Under the pieces are notes generated by a model. That model did not search any database and was not told the origin of the DNA. It was given only the letters and a program-made list of their open reading frames with translations. The position numbers were made by a program, and so were the translations under genes. A stretch of DNA of 64,000 nt from contig NZ_CP169368.1 in the NCBI RefSeq assembly GCF_042485795.1, forward strand, positions 372,001 through 436,000, in the 5' to 3' direction. This DNA is from Lonepinella sp042485795 (lineage in GTDB: Bacteria > Pseudomonadota > Gammaproteobacteria > Enterobacterales > Pasteurellaceae). This document shows positions 9,301 through 18,128 of this stretch, in pieces (position 1 is the first letter of the stretch; each line of letters opens with the position of its first letter).

Positions 9301-10170
9301 ATGGCTGGTGGAAAAGAGATAAAAACCAAAATTGCCAGTGTACAAAGTACACAAAAAATTACCAAGGCAATGGAAATGGTAGCAACATCGAAAATGCGTA
9401 AAACGCAAGATCGTATGGCAGCATCTCGCCCTTATTCTGAAACCATTAGAAATGTTATTAGCCATGTGTCTAAAGCAACAGTTGGTTATAAACACCCGTT
9501 TTTAATTGAACGTGAAGTCAAAAAAGTAGGTGTACTTGTTATTTCAACGGATCGTGGTATGTGTGGTGGTCTAAATATTAATTTATTTAAGACCGCACTT
9601 AACGAAATCAAACAATGGAAAGAAAAAGGCGTGACTGTTGAACTTAGTTTAATTGGTTCAAAAGGGATTGGTTTTTTCCGTTCTCTTGGTTTGAAAATAC
9701 AAGGACAACATTCAGGTTTGGGCGATAACCCAGTATTAGAAGATTTATTGGGTGTGGTAAACGGTATGATCGATTCCTACCGTAATGGCGAACTTGATGC
9801 CATTTATATTGCCTACAATAAATTTGTTAATACCATGTCGCAGAAACCAGTTTACCAACAGCTTGTGCCATTACCAGAATTAGAAACTGATAAATTAGGC
9901 GAAAGACAAAATGTTTGGGATTATATTTACGAACCCGATCCAAAAATGCTATTAGATAGCTTATTGGTGCGTTATTTAGAATCTCAAGTATATCAAGCAG
10001 TGGTTGATAATTTAGCTTCAGAACAAGCGGCTCGAATGGTGGCGATGAAAGCAGCAACAGACAATGCAGGGAATTTAATCAATGACTTGCAGTTGGTGTA
10101 TAACAAAGCTCGCCAAGCAAGTATCACAAATGAATTAAATGAAATTGTTGCTGGTGCAGCAGCGATTTAA
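9301..10170 (+). CDS. atpG: ATP synthase F1 subunit gamma
   Basis: Central rotor shaft inside the alpha3beta3 hexamer. It is 289 aa; the N-terminal helix MAGGKEIKTKIASVQSTQKIT and the C-terminal helix ITNELNEIVAGAAAI are the conserved coiled-coil ends. A GGAG lies 7 bp before the ATG. It is 16 bp after atpA. Confidence 0.98.
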   Translation: MAGGKEIKTKIASVQSTQKITKAMEMVATSKMRKTQDRMAASRPYSETIRNVISHVSKATVGYKHPFLIEREVKKVGVLVISTDRGMCGGLNINLFKTALNEIKQWKEKGVTVELSLIGSKGIGFFRSLGLKIQGQHSGLGDNPVLEDLLGVVNGMIDSYRNGELDAIYIAYNKFVNTMSQKPVYQQLVPLPELETDKLGERQNVWDYIYEPDPKMLLDSLLVRYLESQVYQAVVDNLASEQAARMVAMKAATDNAGNLINDLQLVYNKARQASITNELNEIVAGAAAI

Positions 10171-10183
10171 TGGAGAACAGGTA

Positions 10184-11557
10184 ATGTCAGCAGGAAAAAT
10201 TGTACAGATTATCGGTGCGGTAATCGACGTTGAATTCCCACAAGATGCTGTACCAAAGGTTTACGATGCCTTAAAAGTTGAATCAGGCTTAACCCTTGAA
10301 GTGCAACAACAATTAGGTGGCGGTGTGGTACGTTGTATTGCACTGGGTTCATCTGATGGTTTAAAACGTGGTTTAAAAGTAGAAAACACAGGTCATCCGA
10401 TTTCTGTGCCAGTGGGAGTGAAAACCTTAGGACGTATTATGAACGTGCTGGGTGAGCCGATTGATGAAAAAGGCGACATTGGTGCAGAAGAAAATTGGGC
10501 AATCCATCGTGCAGCACCAAGTTATGAAGATCAATCTAATAGTACCGAACTTTTGGAAACAGGGATCAAGGTTATCGACTTGATTTGCCCGTTTGCGAAA
10601 GGGGGTAAAGTGGGTTTATTCGGTGGTGCAGGTGTAGGTAAAACCGTAAATATGATGGAATTAATCCGTAATATTGCGATTGAACACAGTGGTTATTCTG
10701 TATTCGCTGGGGTAGGTGAACGTACTCGTGAGGGGAACGACTTCTACCACGAAATGACCGAATCTAACGTATTGGATAAAGTATCGCTCGTTTATGGTCA
10801 AATGAATGAGCCACCGGGCAACCGTCTGCGTGTGGCATTAACAGGCTTAACCATGGCGGAAAAATTCCGTGATGAGGGTCGTGATGTATTATTCTTCGTA
10901 GATAACATCTATCGTTATACCCTTGCAGGGACAGAAGTATCTGCGTTGTTAGGTCGTATGCCGTCTGCTGTGGGTTATCAGCCAACTTTGGCGGAAGAAA
11001 TGGGTGTATTGCAAGAACGTATTACCTCCACCAAAACAGGTTCTATCACCTCTGTGCAAGCGGTTTACGTACCAGCCGATGACTTAACTGACCCATCGCC
11101 AGCGACAACCTTTGCACACTTGGACTCTACCGTAGTATTAAGCCGTAATATCGCATCACTCGGTATTTACCCTGCGGTTGACCCGTTAGATTCAACTTCT
11201 CGCCAATTAGATCCATTGGTGGTCGGAGAAGAACATTATAACGTGGCTCGTGGTGTACAAGGTATCTTACAACGTTACAAAGAATTGAAAGATATTATCG
11301 CCATTCTTGGTATGGACGAACTTTCCGAAGATGATAAATTAGTGGTAGCCCGTGCGCGTAAAATCGAACGTTTCTTATCACAACCATTCTTCGTAGCGGA
11401 AGTATTTACGGGTTCACCAGGTAAATATGTGTCATTAAAAGATACCATTCGTGGCTTCAAAGGTATTCTTGACGGTGAATACGACCATATTCCAGAACAA
11501 GCGTTCTATATGGTGGGTTCAATCGATGAAGTTGTTGAAAAAGCGAAAAATATGTAA
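10184..11557 (+). CDS. atpD: ATP synthase F1 subunit beta
   Basis: Catalytic subunit of F1. It is 457 aa starting at ATG 10184 (MSAGKIVQII). The P-loop GGAGVGKT ends at residue 154, and GERTREGNDFYHE and FFVDNIYRYT are intact catalytic blocks. The usual DELSEED segment reads DELSEDD here, a conservative change. The frame start at 10139 lies in atpG and is rejected. Confidence 0.98.
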   Translation: MSAGKIVQIIGAVIDVEFPQDAVPKVYDALKVESGLTLEVQQQLGGGVVRCIALGSSDGLKRGLKVENTGHPISVPVGVKTLGRIMNVLGEPIDEKGDIGAEENWAIHRAAPSYEDQSNSTELLETGIKVIDLICPFAKGGKVGLFGGAGVGKTVNMMELIRNIAIEHSGYSVFAGVGERTREGNDFYHEMTESNVLDKVSLVYGQMNEPPGNRLRVALTGLTMAEKFRDEGRDVLFFVDNIYRYTLAGTEVSALLGRMPSAVGYQPTLAEEMGVLQERITSTKTGSITSVQAVYVPADDLTDPSPATTFAHLDSTVVLSRNIASLGIYPAVDPLDSTSRQLDPLVVGEEHYNVARGVQGILQRYKELKDIIAILGMDELSEDDKLVVARARKIERFLSQPFFVAEVFTGSPGKYVSLKDTIRGFKGILDGEYDHIPEQAFYMVGSIDEVVEKAKNM

Positions 11558-11593
11558 TCACTTCAACTGATTACCAGATTGAAGGAGATCAAA

Positions 11594-12022
11594 ATGGCAA
11601 CATTTAACTTAATTATCGTGAGTGCGGAGAAAAAAATCTTCGAGGGTGCGGTAAAAAGCGTTCAAGCAAGTGGGATTGAAGGGGAATTAGGGATTTTAGC
11701 TAATCACACTCCTTTAATGACAGCGATTAAACCAGGGATTGTGAAATTCACCCTTGAAAATGATAGCGAAGACGTTATCTATGTGTCAGGGGGATTTTTA
11801 GAAGTTCAACCTAATATCGTTACTGTGTTAGCAGATGTCGCTATTCGTGGTGATGAGTTAGACCAAGATCGCATATTGAATGCAAAACGCAAAGCAGAAG
11901 AAAATATTATAGCGAAATCTGGTGATGCTAACCATCAATTAATGGTAGCTAAACTTTCACAAGAACTAGCTAAACTTCGCGCTTACGAATTAACGGAAAA
12001 ATTAACGAAGAATGGTCGTTAA
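11594..12022 (+). CDS. atpC: ATP synthase F1 subunit epsilon
   Basis: Rotor-foot subunit that also inhibits ATP hydrolysis. It is 142 aa starting at ATG 11594 behind GAAGGAG (MATFNLIIVSAEKKIFEG). The N-terminal beta sandwich includes GELGILANHTPLM; the C-terminus is a two-helix arm. It is the last gene of the atp operon and is followed by a terminator. Confidence 0.97.
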   Translation: MATFNLIIVSAEKKIFEGAVKSVQASGIEGELGILANHTPLMTAIKPGIVKFTLENDSEDVIYVSGGFLEVQPNIVTVLADVAIRGDELDQDRILNAKRKAEENIIAKSGDANHQLMVAKLSQELAKLRAYELTEKLTKNGR

Positions 12023-12040
12023 TCGTTAATATTGTTATTG

Positions 12041-12067
12041 AAAAACCGCCGAAAGGCGGTTTTTTAT
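12041..12067 (+). terminator. Terminator of the atp operon
   Basis: AAAAACCGCC-GAAA-GGCGGTTTTTT: a stem closed by a GAAA tetraloop and followed by T residues, 18 bp after atpC. Confidence 0.95.
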
Positions 12068-12102
12068 TGTAGTAAAAATTCTTTTTTTTTTACACCGCAC
12101 TT

Positions 12103-13317
12103 TTACCCAACGACTTTAGGCAATAATCCAGCTTGAATTAAAAATGGAATTGAAACAATAACAATCCCCAAAACAGAAACTACAATTAATAAAGCATTTC
12201 CACCAAAAACTTTATATGGCAAGTTAGGATATTTCTGACGAGCTTTCCAAGCTAATGTTGCAGGTAACACCACGGCGTAAAAAGCAAACATTTGACCAGC
12301 ATAGCTAAGAGCTAAAATAAAGCCTTGTGGATAAAATAAAGCAAACAACATTGGTGGTAAGAATGTCAACACACCTAAAGTTATTCTCCCAGCAGAAAAA
12401 TTAAAAGTTCGTTTTAGTAAATCTTTAACACAATCAAATAAACCCAACGATACACCAAGAAAAGAAGTAATTAACGCAAGAGCTGAGAATATTTTTACTG
12501 TACTACTAATTGCATTACTTCCAGTGATTTCGCGAGTCGCAGTCACCAAACCATTCAATGTTGGATCTTTTTGTAAAATATCTAAAAACACAGATTGGCT
12601 TAGTACACCATGAGTAGAAAGTTGCCATAAAATATAGATAATTAGGGTAATCAAAGAACCTGTAAGAATAGAAATTCGCAGTGCTTTGACATTTCCACCT
12701 AAATAAGCATTTAAACTAGGAATTGAACCGTGAAAACCAAATGCAGTAAAGAACACGGGGCTGGCAGAAATTAACAAGGCATTATCAATCGGCATTGCCA
12801 TTAGGTTATCCATACTAATTTTGGGTGACATTAAAATTAATACAAAAGCTAATGTAGCGAGCATAATATAAAAGAGTAAGCGGTTAATCACATCGACACT
12901 CTTTGTCCCAATAATGATAAATGCTCCAAAAATAACAGTGAATAGCACAATGGAAATTTTAGATGTGGTTTCCGCATCACTAATTTGTGGGATAGTGGAT
13001 GCGAGAATATTTCCCCCGCCTGTAACATAAGCGGCTAATAACGCATAAAGAAAGATCATTAAAATGGTCGTTGAAATAATTCTACCAGTTTTGCCAAAAT
13101 ATTGTGCAGCAAGTGTGCCTATACCTGCATCATGTTCAGCAGTTTGATAAATTTCTACAAATAATAACGCACTATAGGTCAATAAAAGCCATAATATTGC
13201 TAATAATACAAAGGTAAAGGAAAATCCTATACCCGCAGCCGTTAGTGGCATTGCTAACATTCCTGCACCAATCATGGTGCCTGATACAAGTAAAGTACTT
13301 CCTAATGTTCTATTCAT
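12103..13317 (-). CDS. tyrP: Aromatic amino acid permease, TyrP type
   Basis: Inner-membrane permease of the hydroxy/aromatic amino acid permease family; E. coli TyrP imports tyrosine by proton symport. It is 404 aa with about 11 membrane segments. The N-terminal block NRTLGSTLLVSGTMIGAGML matches E. coli TyrP closely, as do FFTAFGFHGSIPS and TSFLGVSLGLFDCVKD. The gene is monocistronic, convergent with atpC and downstream of the hslVU terminator. TnaB/Mtr-type tryptophan specificity cannot be excluded. Confidence 0.88.
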   Translation of the reverse strand: MNRTLGSTLLVSGTMIGAGMLAMPLTAAGIGFSFTFVLLAILWLLLTYSALLFVEIYQTAEHDAGIGTLAAQYFGKTGRIISTTILMIFLYALLAAYVTGGGNILASTIPQISDAETTSKISIVLFTVIFGAFIIIGTKSVDVINRLLFYIMLATLAFVLILMSPKISMDNLMAMPIDNALLISASPVFFTAFGFHGSIPSLNAYLGGNVKALRISILTGSLITLIIYILWQLSTHGVLSQSVFLDILQKDPTLNGLVTATREITGSNAISSTVKIFSALALITSFLGVSLGLFDCVKDLLKRTFNFSAGRITLGVLTFLPPMLFALFYPQGFILALSYAGQMFAFYAVVLPATLAWKARQKYPNLPYKVFGGNALLIVVSVLGIVIVSIPFLIQAGLLPKVVG

Positions 13318-13363
13318 GGTATTTATCCTTTTTATATGTTGTTATGAGATTTTTAGCATAACA

Positions 13364-13388
13364 AAAAGGCGTTGTAAATAACGCCTTT
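13364..13388 (-). terminator. Terminator of hslVU
   Basis: Inverted repeat AAAGGCGTT / AACGCCTTT around a 5-6 nt loop. Read on the minus strand it is followed by TTTTTG, which fits termination of hslU transcription just before the tyrP start. Confidence 0.85.
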
Positions 13389-13402
13389 GATATAAAAATA
13401 AA

Positions 13403-14725
13403 TTATAAAATAAACCGACTTAAATCTTCATTATCCACCACATCATTCAATGCGGTAGAAACATAATTTTCATCAATGATAATTTTCTCACCTGAACGTT
13501 CACTAGCATCAAAAGAAATACCATCCATTAAGCGTTCTAATACCGTGTGTAAACGTCTTGCTCCAATATTTTCGGTTTTTTCATTAACACGGAATGCAGA
13601 TTCAGCGATTTTACTAATCCCATCTTGGGTGAACTCAATTTCAACCCCTTCAGTTTTCATTAGCTCACGGTATTGTAAAGTTAATGAAGCATTTGGCTCA
13701 GTTAAAATACGTTCAAAATCTTCTTTGGTAAGTGATTTTAATTCCACACGAATGGGTAAACGACCTTGTAATTCAGGTAATAAATCCGATGGACGAGCCA
13801 CTTGGAACGCTCCAGAACAGATAAACAAAATATGGTCAGTTTTTACCATACCGTGTTTAGTATTAACTGTTGAACCCTCAATGATAGGCAACAAGTCCCG
13901 TTGTACACCCTCACGAGATACATCGCCACCACTATATTCCCCTTTTTTACAGATTTTGTCGATTTCATCAATGAATACAATGCCGTGTTGTTCCACAGAT
14001 TCTACCGCTTTCTGTTTCAAATCTTCTGGATTTACCAATTTCGCTGCTTCTTCATCAATCATTACTTTTAACGCATCTTTGATTTTCATTTTGCGTTTTT
14101 TGGTTTTGCTTGGTGACATTCCTTCAAATAAAGATTGTAATTGCGAAGTCATATCTTCCATACCTGGAGGGGTCATAATCTCCACACTAACGGGGTGAGA
14201 TACATCAATCTCAATTTCCCGATTATCTAATTGACCTTCACGCAATTTCTTACGAAAAACTTGGCGAGTAGCTTCATTATTACTTTCTTCTGTATTACCC
14301 CACTGATCTTTAGCTGGCGGTAATAACGCATCTAAAATACGATCTTCCGCTGCATCTTGGGCTTTCATTCTATTTTTTTCCACCGCTTGCTGACGCACTA
14401 ATTTCATTGACATATCCGTTAAGTCACGGATGATAGAATCCACTTCCTTACCTACATAACCAACTTCGGTAAATTTGGTGGCTTCCACTTTAATAAATGG
14501 AGCGTTGGCTAATTTAGCTAAACGGCGAGCAATTTCAGTTTTACCTACACCAGTTGGACCTATCATTAAAATATTTTTGGGCGTTACTTCTTGGCGGAGT
14601 TCTTCAGATAACTGCATACGTCGCCAACGGTTACGCAAGGCAATAGCAACAGCTCGTTTAGCATCACTTTGACCGATAATATGAGCATCTAACTCTGAAA
14701 CAATTTCACGAGGGGTCATAGACAT
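13403..14725 (-). CDS. hslU: ATP-dependent protease ATPase subunit HslU
   Basis: AAA+ unfoldase that feeds substrates into the HslV peptidase chamber. It is 440 aa (E. coli 443). Walker A GPTGVGKT is at residues 56-63, Walker B is GIVFIDEIDKI, the pore motif is EVGYVGKEVDS, and the C-terminus DLSRFIL is the tail that activates HslV. It is encoded 17 bp after hslV and shares its heat-shock promoter. Confidence 0.98.
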   Translation of the reverse strand: MSMTPREIVSELDAHIIGQSDAKRAVAIALRNRWRRMQLSEELRQEVTPKNILMIGPTGVGKTEIARRLAKLANAPFIKVEATKFTEVGYVGKEVDSIIRDLTDMSMKLVRQQAVEKNRMKAQDAAEDRILDALLPPAKDQWGNTEESNNEATRQVFRKKLREGQLDNREIEIDVSHPVSVEIMTPPGMEDMTSQLQSLFEGMSPSKTKKRKMKIKDALKVMIDEEAAKLVNPEDLKQKAVESVEQHGIVFIDEIDKICKKGEYSGGDVSREGVQRDLLPIIEGSTVNTKHGMVKTDHILFICSGAFQVARPSDLLPELQGRLPIRVELKSLTKEDFERILTEPNASLTLQYRELMKTEGVEIEFTQDGISKIAESAFRVNEKTENIGARRLHTVLERLMDGISFDASERSGEKIIIDENYVSTALNDVVDNEDLSRFIL

Positions 14726-14742
14726 AAAATATTTCCTTCTTC

Positions 14743-15264
14743 TTATAATTCTTCAATAATGTGATTGTGGTTGGTATAAATATCAATATCACCCGCAATG
14801 TTTAAAGCTTGTTTAACAATTTCTGTAGCAGTTAAATTATTATTCGTGCGAAGTAATGCTAATGCTGCAGATTTAGCATAGTTACCCCCTGATCCAATCG
14901 CTAATACATCAAATTCAGGTTCAATCACATCGCCACTACCAGATACCAATAAAAACTCATTTTCATTCGCTACAATCATCATGGCTTCTAGGCGGCGTAA
15001 CGCACGTTCAGTACGCCATTCTTTGGCTAATTCCACCGCACTTTTAACTAAATGCCCTTGATGGAGTTCAAGTTTTTTCTCAAATAAATCAAGTAAAATA
15101 AAGGCATCAGCCGTTGAACCAGCAAATCCAGTTACGACTTTGTCTTTATATAAACGGCGAACTTTACGCACAGTACCTTTTTCAACACAATTCCCCAAGG
15201 TTGCTTGTCCATCACCACCAATAGCGACTTTACCATCTTTGCGTACACATACTATTGTTGTCAT
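14743..15264 (-). CDS. hslV: ATP-dependent protease peptidase subunit HslV
   Basis: Proteasome-like threonine peptidase. The start is ATG 15264 behind AAAGGA, giving 173 aa beginning MTTIVCVRKDG; removal of Met exposes the catalytic threonine. The open frame extends to 15345, but that extension has no homology and covers the promoter. GDGQATLGN, GFAGSTADAF and IAIGSGG-type blocks are all present. First gene of hslVU. Confidence 0.98.
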   Translation of the reverse strand: MTTIVCVRKDGKVAIGGDGQATLGNCVEKGTVRKVRRLYKDKVVTGFAGSTADAFILLDLFEKKLELHQGHLVKSAVELAKEWRTERALRRLEAMMIVANENEFLLVSGSGDVIEPEFDVLAIGSGGNYAKSAALALLRTNNNLTATEIVKQALNIAGDIDIYTNHNHIIEEL

Positions 15265-15295
15265 TTTATGATCCTTTTTATGCAAATTTATATTG

Positions 15296-15324
15296 TAAAT
15301 GGGGTTGGATCGGGATATTTCAAG
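15296..15324 (-). promoter_or_regulatory. Heat-shock sigma-32 promoter of hslVU
   Basis: On the minus strand CTTGAAA (complement at 15318-15324), a 13-bp spacer, then CCCCATTTA (15296-15304). This matches the sigma-32 consensus CTTGAAA-N13/14-CCCCAT almost exactly, and lies about 32 bp before the HslV start. Confidence 0.9.
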
Positions 15325-15581
15325 GTGAATTTTTAATAAACACACTTCAAAGGTTTTTTGCCTATCTTTTGGGGTTATGTATCCAAGCGTTCAGGGGGAA
15401 ATTCTAGACATTATGTTTTCCTAGTGTTGAGATAAAAAGTGCTGTGATTTTTTACAAAATTTTCACTGCATTGTTTTAAGATTTGGCTATTTTAATTGAC
15501 ATAAACAGTATTGACTAGATAGCAATAAGTATCTAATCTATTAAGCATTATTAACCAATTTTGATTTAAGCCGAGATAAAA

Positions 15582-16406
15582 ATGCAGCTGCAAGTTTTTG
15601 AACAAAAAGAAGTGCGTTCCCATTGGGATGCCGAACAGGAAAAATGGTATTTTTCTATTGTTGATGTGGTTGAGGTTTTGACGGAAAGTCCAAACCCAAG
15701 AAAATATTGGAGTGTGCTAAAAACAAGGCTTAAAAAGGAAGGAAGTCAGTTGGCTACAAATTGTAGTCAACTGAAAATGCCAGCCGCAGACGGAAAAATG
15801 TATAAAACCGATGTCGCAGACACCGAGCAATTATTCCGCCTAATTCAATCTATTCCATCGCCAAAAGCCGAGCCGTTTAAATTGTGGCTGGCTCAGGTTG
15901 GGCGTGAACGCTTAGACGAAATTCAAGATCCAGAACTCACCATTGAACGGGCGTTGCGAGATTATCAACGTTTGGGCTATTCGGACGATTGGATTAACCA
16001 ACGCCTGAAAAGCATTGAAATCCGTAAGGAACTTACTGATGAATGGAAACGAACAGGTGTATTAGAGGGACAACAATTTGCTGTATTAACCAATATTCTG
16101 ACCAAAGCGTGGAGCGGTAAAACCGTCAAAGAATACAAGCAGCACAAAGGGCTAAAAAAGGAAAATTTACGTGATAATATGACCAACACCGAGCTGATTT
16201 TAAATATGTTAGCCGAAGCGTCTGCCAAAGATATTTCGCAAGCTGTCAACCCTGAAAATTTTGAGCAAAATAAACAGGTGGCACAGCAAGGTGGAGAAGT
16301 CGCCCATACCGCACGAATCGCATTAGAACAACGCACGGGGCAAAAGGTCGTCAGTGAGCAATCTGCCAAAGAGTTACGTATTGCCAAGAGAACAGGCATA
16401 AAATGA
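15582..16406 (+). CDS. DinD-like / BRO-N domain protein, paralogue 1
   Basis: Function unknown. The 274 aa protein has an N-terminal BRO-type DNA-binding-like domain (VRSHWDAEQEKWYFSIVDVV, then a TDVADTEQLFRLIQSIPS core) and a C-terminal half resembling the E. coli DNA-damage-inducible protein DinD (FAVLTNILTKAW, KGLKKENLRDNM, GGEVAHTARIALE). A second copy at 27657-28475 is clearly related along its whole length. About 120 bp upstream is a degenerate LexA-like sequence (15442-15457, CTGT-N8-ACAA). Prophage antirepressors share the N-domain, but no phage genes are nearby. Its last codons overlap the ATG of a LysR gene remnant. Confidence 0.75.
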   Translation: MQLQVFEQKEVRSHWDAEQEKWYFSIVDVVEVLTESPNPRKYWSVLKTRLKKEGSQLATNCSQLKMPAADGKMYKTDVADTEQLFRLIQSIPSPKAEPFKLWLAQVGRERLDEIQDPELTIERALRDYQRLGYSDDWINQRLKSIEIRKELTDEWKRTGVLEGQQFAVLTNILTKAWSGKTVKEYKQHKGLKKENLRDNMTNTELILNMLAEASAKDISQAVNPENFEQNKQVAQQGGEVAHTARIALEQRTGQKVVSEQSAKELRIAKRTGIK

Positions 16407-16465
16407 CCAACACCCCAGATCTTCGCACTTTTTTGCTGGTTGCCCAATCTGGCAGTTTCACCAAA
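16403..16465 (+). pseudogene. 5' remnant of a LysR-type regulator gene
   Basis: An ATG overlapping the stop of the preceding gene (ATGA) opens a frame reading MTNTPDLRTFLLVAQSGSF, the start of the LysR helix-turn-helix domain. After about 21 codons homology stops and the frame runs into unrelated sequence belonging to the opposite-strand gene. This looks like a deletion junction that removed the rest of the regulator. The match is short but the pattern is characteristic. Confidence 0.6.
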
Positions 16466-16477
16466 TTCGTCACCCAG

Positions 16478-17015
16478 CTATTTCACCTTTTTTATCCTCC
16501 ACACAAAAACCAAACACACTGCCAGTCCCAGCATTGCTGGTAGTGCCACTGCCGTGCCTGCTTGGCTGTTTATTATACTCCACAAGGTTTTTGTTACCGC
16601 TATGATGATAATGACCGCTATACCAGCCCATAGTTGGCGATACCAAAATGCGACACACAAGGCAACCAGCGATACGATAACCATCAGGGCGGATAGATAT
16701 TTTGTTATACCCCACTCGCCGATAAGCCAATCTTGTTCAAACCGTAAAAATTCTACGATTTGCGGATTGGTTTCGGTAGGTGTGGGAAACCAAAACATGC
16801 TGGTCAGCAAGGCGAAAACGGTGGCGGCAATCCCTGTTAGGCTGGCGGTAAGCAAACCAGCACAGCGGTATGATAAACAGTGGGCGAATATACCAACTTA
16901 GCGGATTCTGGTGGCGGGCGAATACCCAGTCAAAAACCGCATTATTGGTTACACACAGCCCGATAAAGACTATACTGGCGGTAAATAAGGCAAATGCTGG
17001 CAGATATTTTTTCAT
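16478..17015 (-). pseudogene. Frameshifted small membrane protein gene
   Basis: Two minus-strand frames join into one protein of about 178 aa. The first part (from ATG 17015) starts MKKYLPAFALFTASIVFIGL and runs to about 16862; the second continues in another frame as LLTASLTGIAATVFALLTSM and ends RIKKVK at 16478. A one-base change near 16855-16870 would restore the frame. The product has about four to five hydrophobic segments. I do not recognise the family. The GC content looks higher than in neighbouring genes, suggesting acquired DNA. A sequencing error could also explain the shift. Confidence 0.55.
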
Positions 17016-17054
17016 CGTTTCTCTGTTACCTGATTATAAAGCGACTAATTTATT

Positions 17055-17228
17055 TCAAAAACCAAATAATTTCTCGTTCATTTCGCAATAATTATAAGCA
17101 CGAATCACATCAGGTTTTTGTACAAAACGATGCTCGGTATTATGGCTAAGAAAATCCAGTTGTTCGGCAATCAATAGCTTGGTTGTGGCAAGGTTAAACT
17201 CCAAATGGTATTGAATGAATAACCCTAA
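17055..17228 (-). pseudogene. 3' remnant of a class I glutamine amidotransferase gene
   Basis: A minus-strand frame ending at the stop at 17055 reads LGLFIQYHLEFN, then TKLLIAEQLDFL and ending NEKLFGF. The GxxIQYHLE pattern resembles the histidine-glutamate part of the catalytic triad near the end of class I glutamine amidotransferases. No start or cysteine nucleophile region is present, and the frame stops upstream near 17241. It is interpreted as the tail of a deleted gene. Confidence 0.45.
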
Positions 17229-17269
17229 GATTAAGTTATCTTAACACTGTTAGCGATGTAAAAAGTTAT

Positions 17270-17304
17270 TAAAAAAATTGAGTCCTGTACACAGTACAGA
17301 ACTC
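17270..17304 (-). terminator. Terminator of the TbpB-like lipoprotein gene
   Basis: Minus-strand hairpin GAGTTCTGTAC-TGT-GTACAGGACTC (one internal mismatch) followed by AATTTTTTT. Confidence 0.85.
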
Positions 17305-17354
17305 AGTATTAACTTAAGTTTATTTATCTGTCCCACTTTTTGGGATTCAGATCA

Positions 17355-17972
17355 TTATTGTTTGACACCGCCGAAAGAAACATCCAAATTACTATTATTC
17401 TGGAAGTTCACATAACCAGCCACTTCTTTAGCCTGTTCGCCAAATAAAGCTCCTTTATAAACCCCACCGTCATTAAGTGCTACACTAGCCTGACCTTGGA
17501 ATTCAGCACCGTTTAAATTGGTTTTATGCAAAGTAATATCACGTCTAAACTCATCTCCGTTCAAGATAGAGAAAGTAATTTCACCTTCAACAGTTTTATT
17601 GCTGAAATCAACATTTACTGTGGTTGTTCCCCCTTGTTTAAATCCTGAATCATAACCGCTAATCCAGACAGCATCTCCTTTATAGGTTGCGATACCAGAT
17701 TTTGGAATATCTGTTGCTTTTGTTCCTTGGTAGCGTAGCTCCTTGTAATTTTGTTCATCATTCCGCCAAACTCCATAAAAAGAGTCGTTATTATTTTGTC
17801 CTAGTAAAATTCCGTTAACTGTATCGGCAATTACAGAACCTTTCGGACTAGTACTTAAATCAATTTTGGTTCCATCAGGAGTTGTTGCTGTACCAGCACC
17901 ACCGCCACCACCACTACAAGCGGCGACTAAAACTGATGTTAATATTAATGAGGATACTTTAGGTATGTTCAT
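17355..17972 (-). CDS. TbpB-like beta-barrel surface lipoprotein
   Basis: Probable surface lipoprotein of 205 aa. The start is ATG 17972, behind AAGGA; a longer frame to 18026 lacks an RBS. The signal peptide ends in the lipobox VAAC with the lipidated cysteine at residue 19, followed by SGGGGG, the flexible glycine anchor common in Slam-exported lipoproteins. The C-terminal part GVYKGALFGEQAKEVAGYVN matches the G-x-FFG-x-A-x-E-v-G pattern of the TbpB/fHbp/hemophore-type 8-strand barrel. The ligand is unknown; no Slam gene is visible in the window. It is divergent from the XRE regulator at 18129, with palindromes in between. Confidence 0.7.
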   Translation of the reverse strand: MNIPKVSSLILTSVLVAACSGGGGGAGTATTPDGTKIDLSTSPKGSVIADTVNGILLGQNNNDSFYGVWRNDEQNYKELRYQGTKATDIPKSGIATYKGDAVWISGYDSGFKQGGTTTVNVDFSNKTVEGEITFSILNGDEFRRDITLHKTNLNGAEFQGQASVALNDGGVYKGALFGEQAKEVAGYVNFQNNSNLDVSFGGVKQ

Positions 17973-18020
17973 GATGTTTTCCTTAGCATATTGAAAATAG
18001 AATAGAAAAATATTGTTTCT

Positions 18021-18035
18021 ACTCATTCATTGAGT
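18021..18035. promoter_or_regulatory. Candidate operator palindrome 1 (lipoprotein side)
   Basis: ACTCA-TTCAT-TGAGT, an inverted repeat 49 bp upstream of the lipoprotein start. It shares both half-sites ACTCA/TGAGT with the palindrome at 18096-18106, suggesting one regulator binds both, most simply the neighbouring XRE protein. Confidence 0.5.
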
Positions 18036-18095
18036 AGGGTTCGAAATATACAACTTAAGAACAATAAACACAAGCGTATAAATCGCAAAAATATC

Positions 18096-18106
18096 ACTCA
18101 ATGAGT
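18096..18106. promoter_or_regulatory. Candidate operator palindrome 2 (regulator side)
   Basis: ACTCA-A-TGAGT, a perfect palindrome 22 bp before the XRE regulator start, positioned for autorepression. The spacer differs (1 bp against 5 bp) from the partner site. Confidence 0.5.
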
Positions 18107-18128
18107 AAAAATGTGAGGTAGATCACAA

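Noticed and set aside
13318..13402. TyrR box upstream of tyrP (TGTAAA half-site in GTTGTAAATAACG)
   Set aside because: The second half-site TTTACA is missing and the sequence belongs to the hslVU terminator stem.
13476..14198. Plus-strand open frame of 240 codons
   Set aside because: It is entirely antisense to hslU, which is strongly conserved; shadow frame.
15480..15581. Promoter for the first DinD-like gene (TTGACA at 15496)
   Set aside because: No -10 box at an acceptable 16-18 bp spacing; several weak alternatives, none convincing.
16440..16901. Plus-strand open frame of 153 codons
   Set aside because: It is the reverse of the frameshifted membrane protein gene, lacks a Shine-Dalgarno and has no protein-like motifs.
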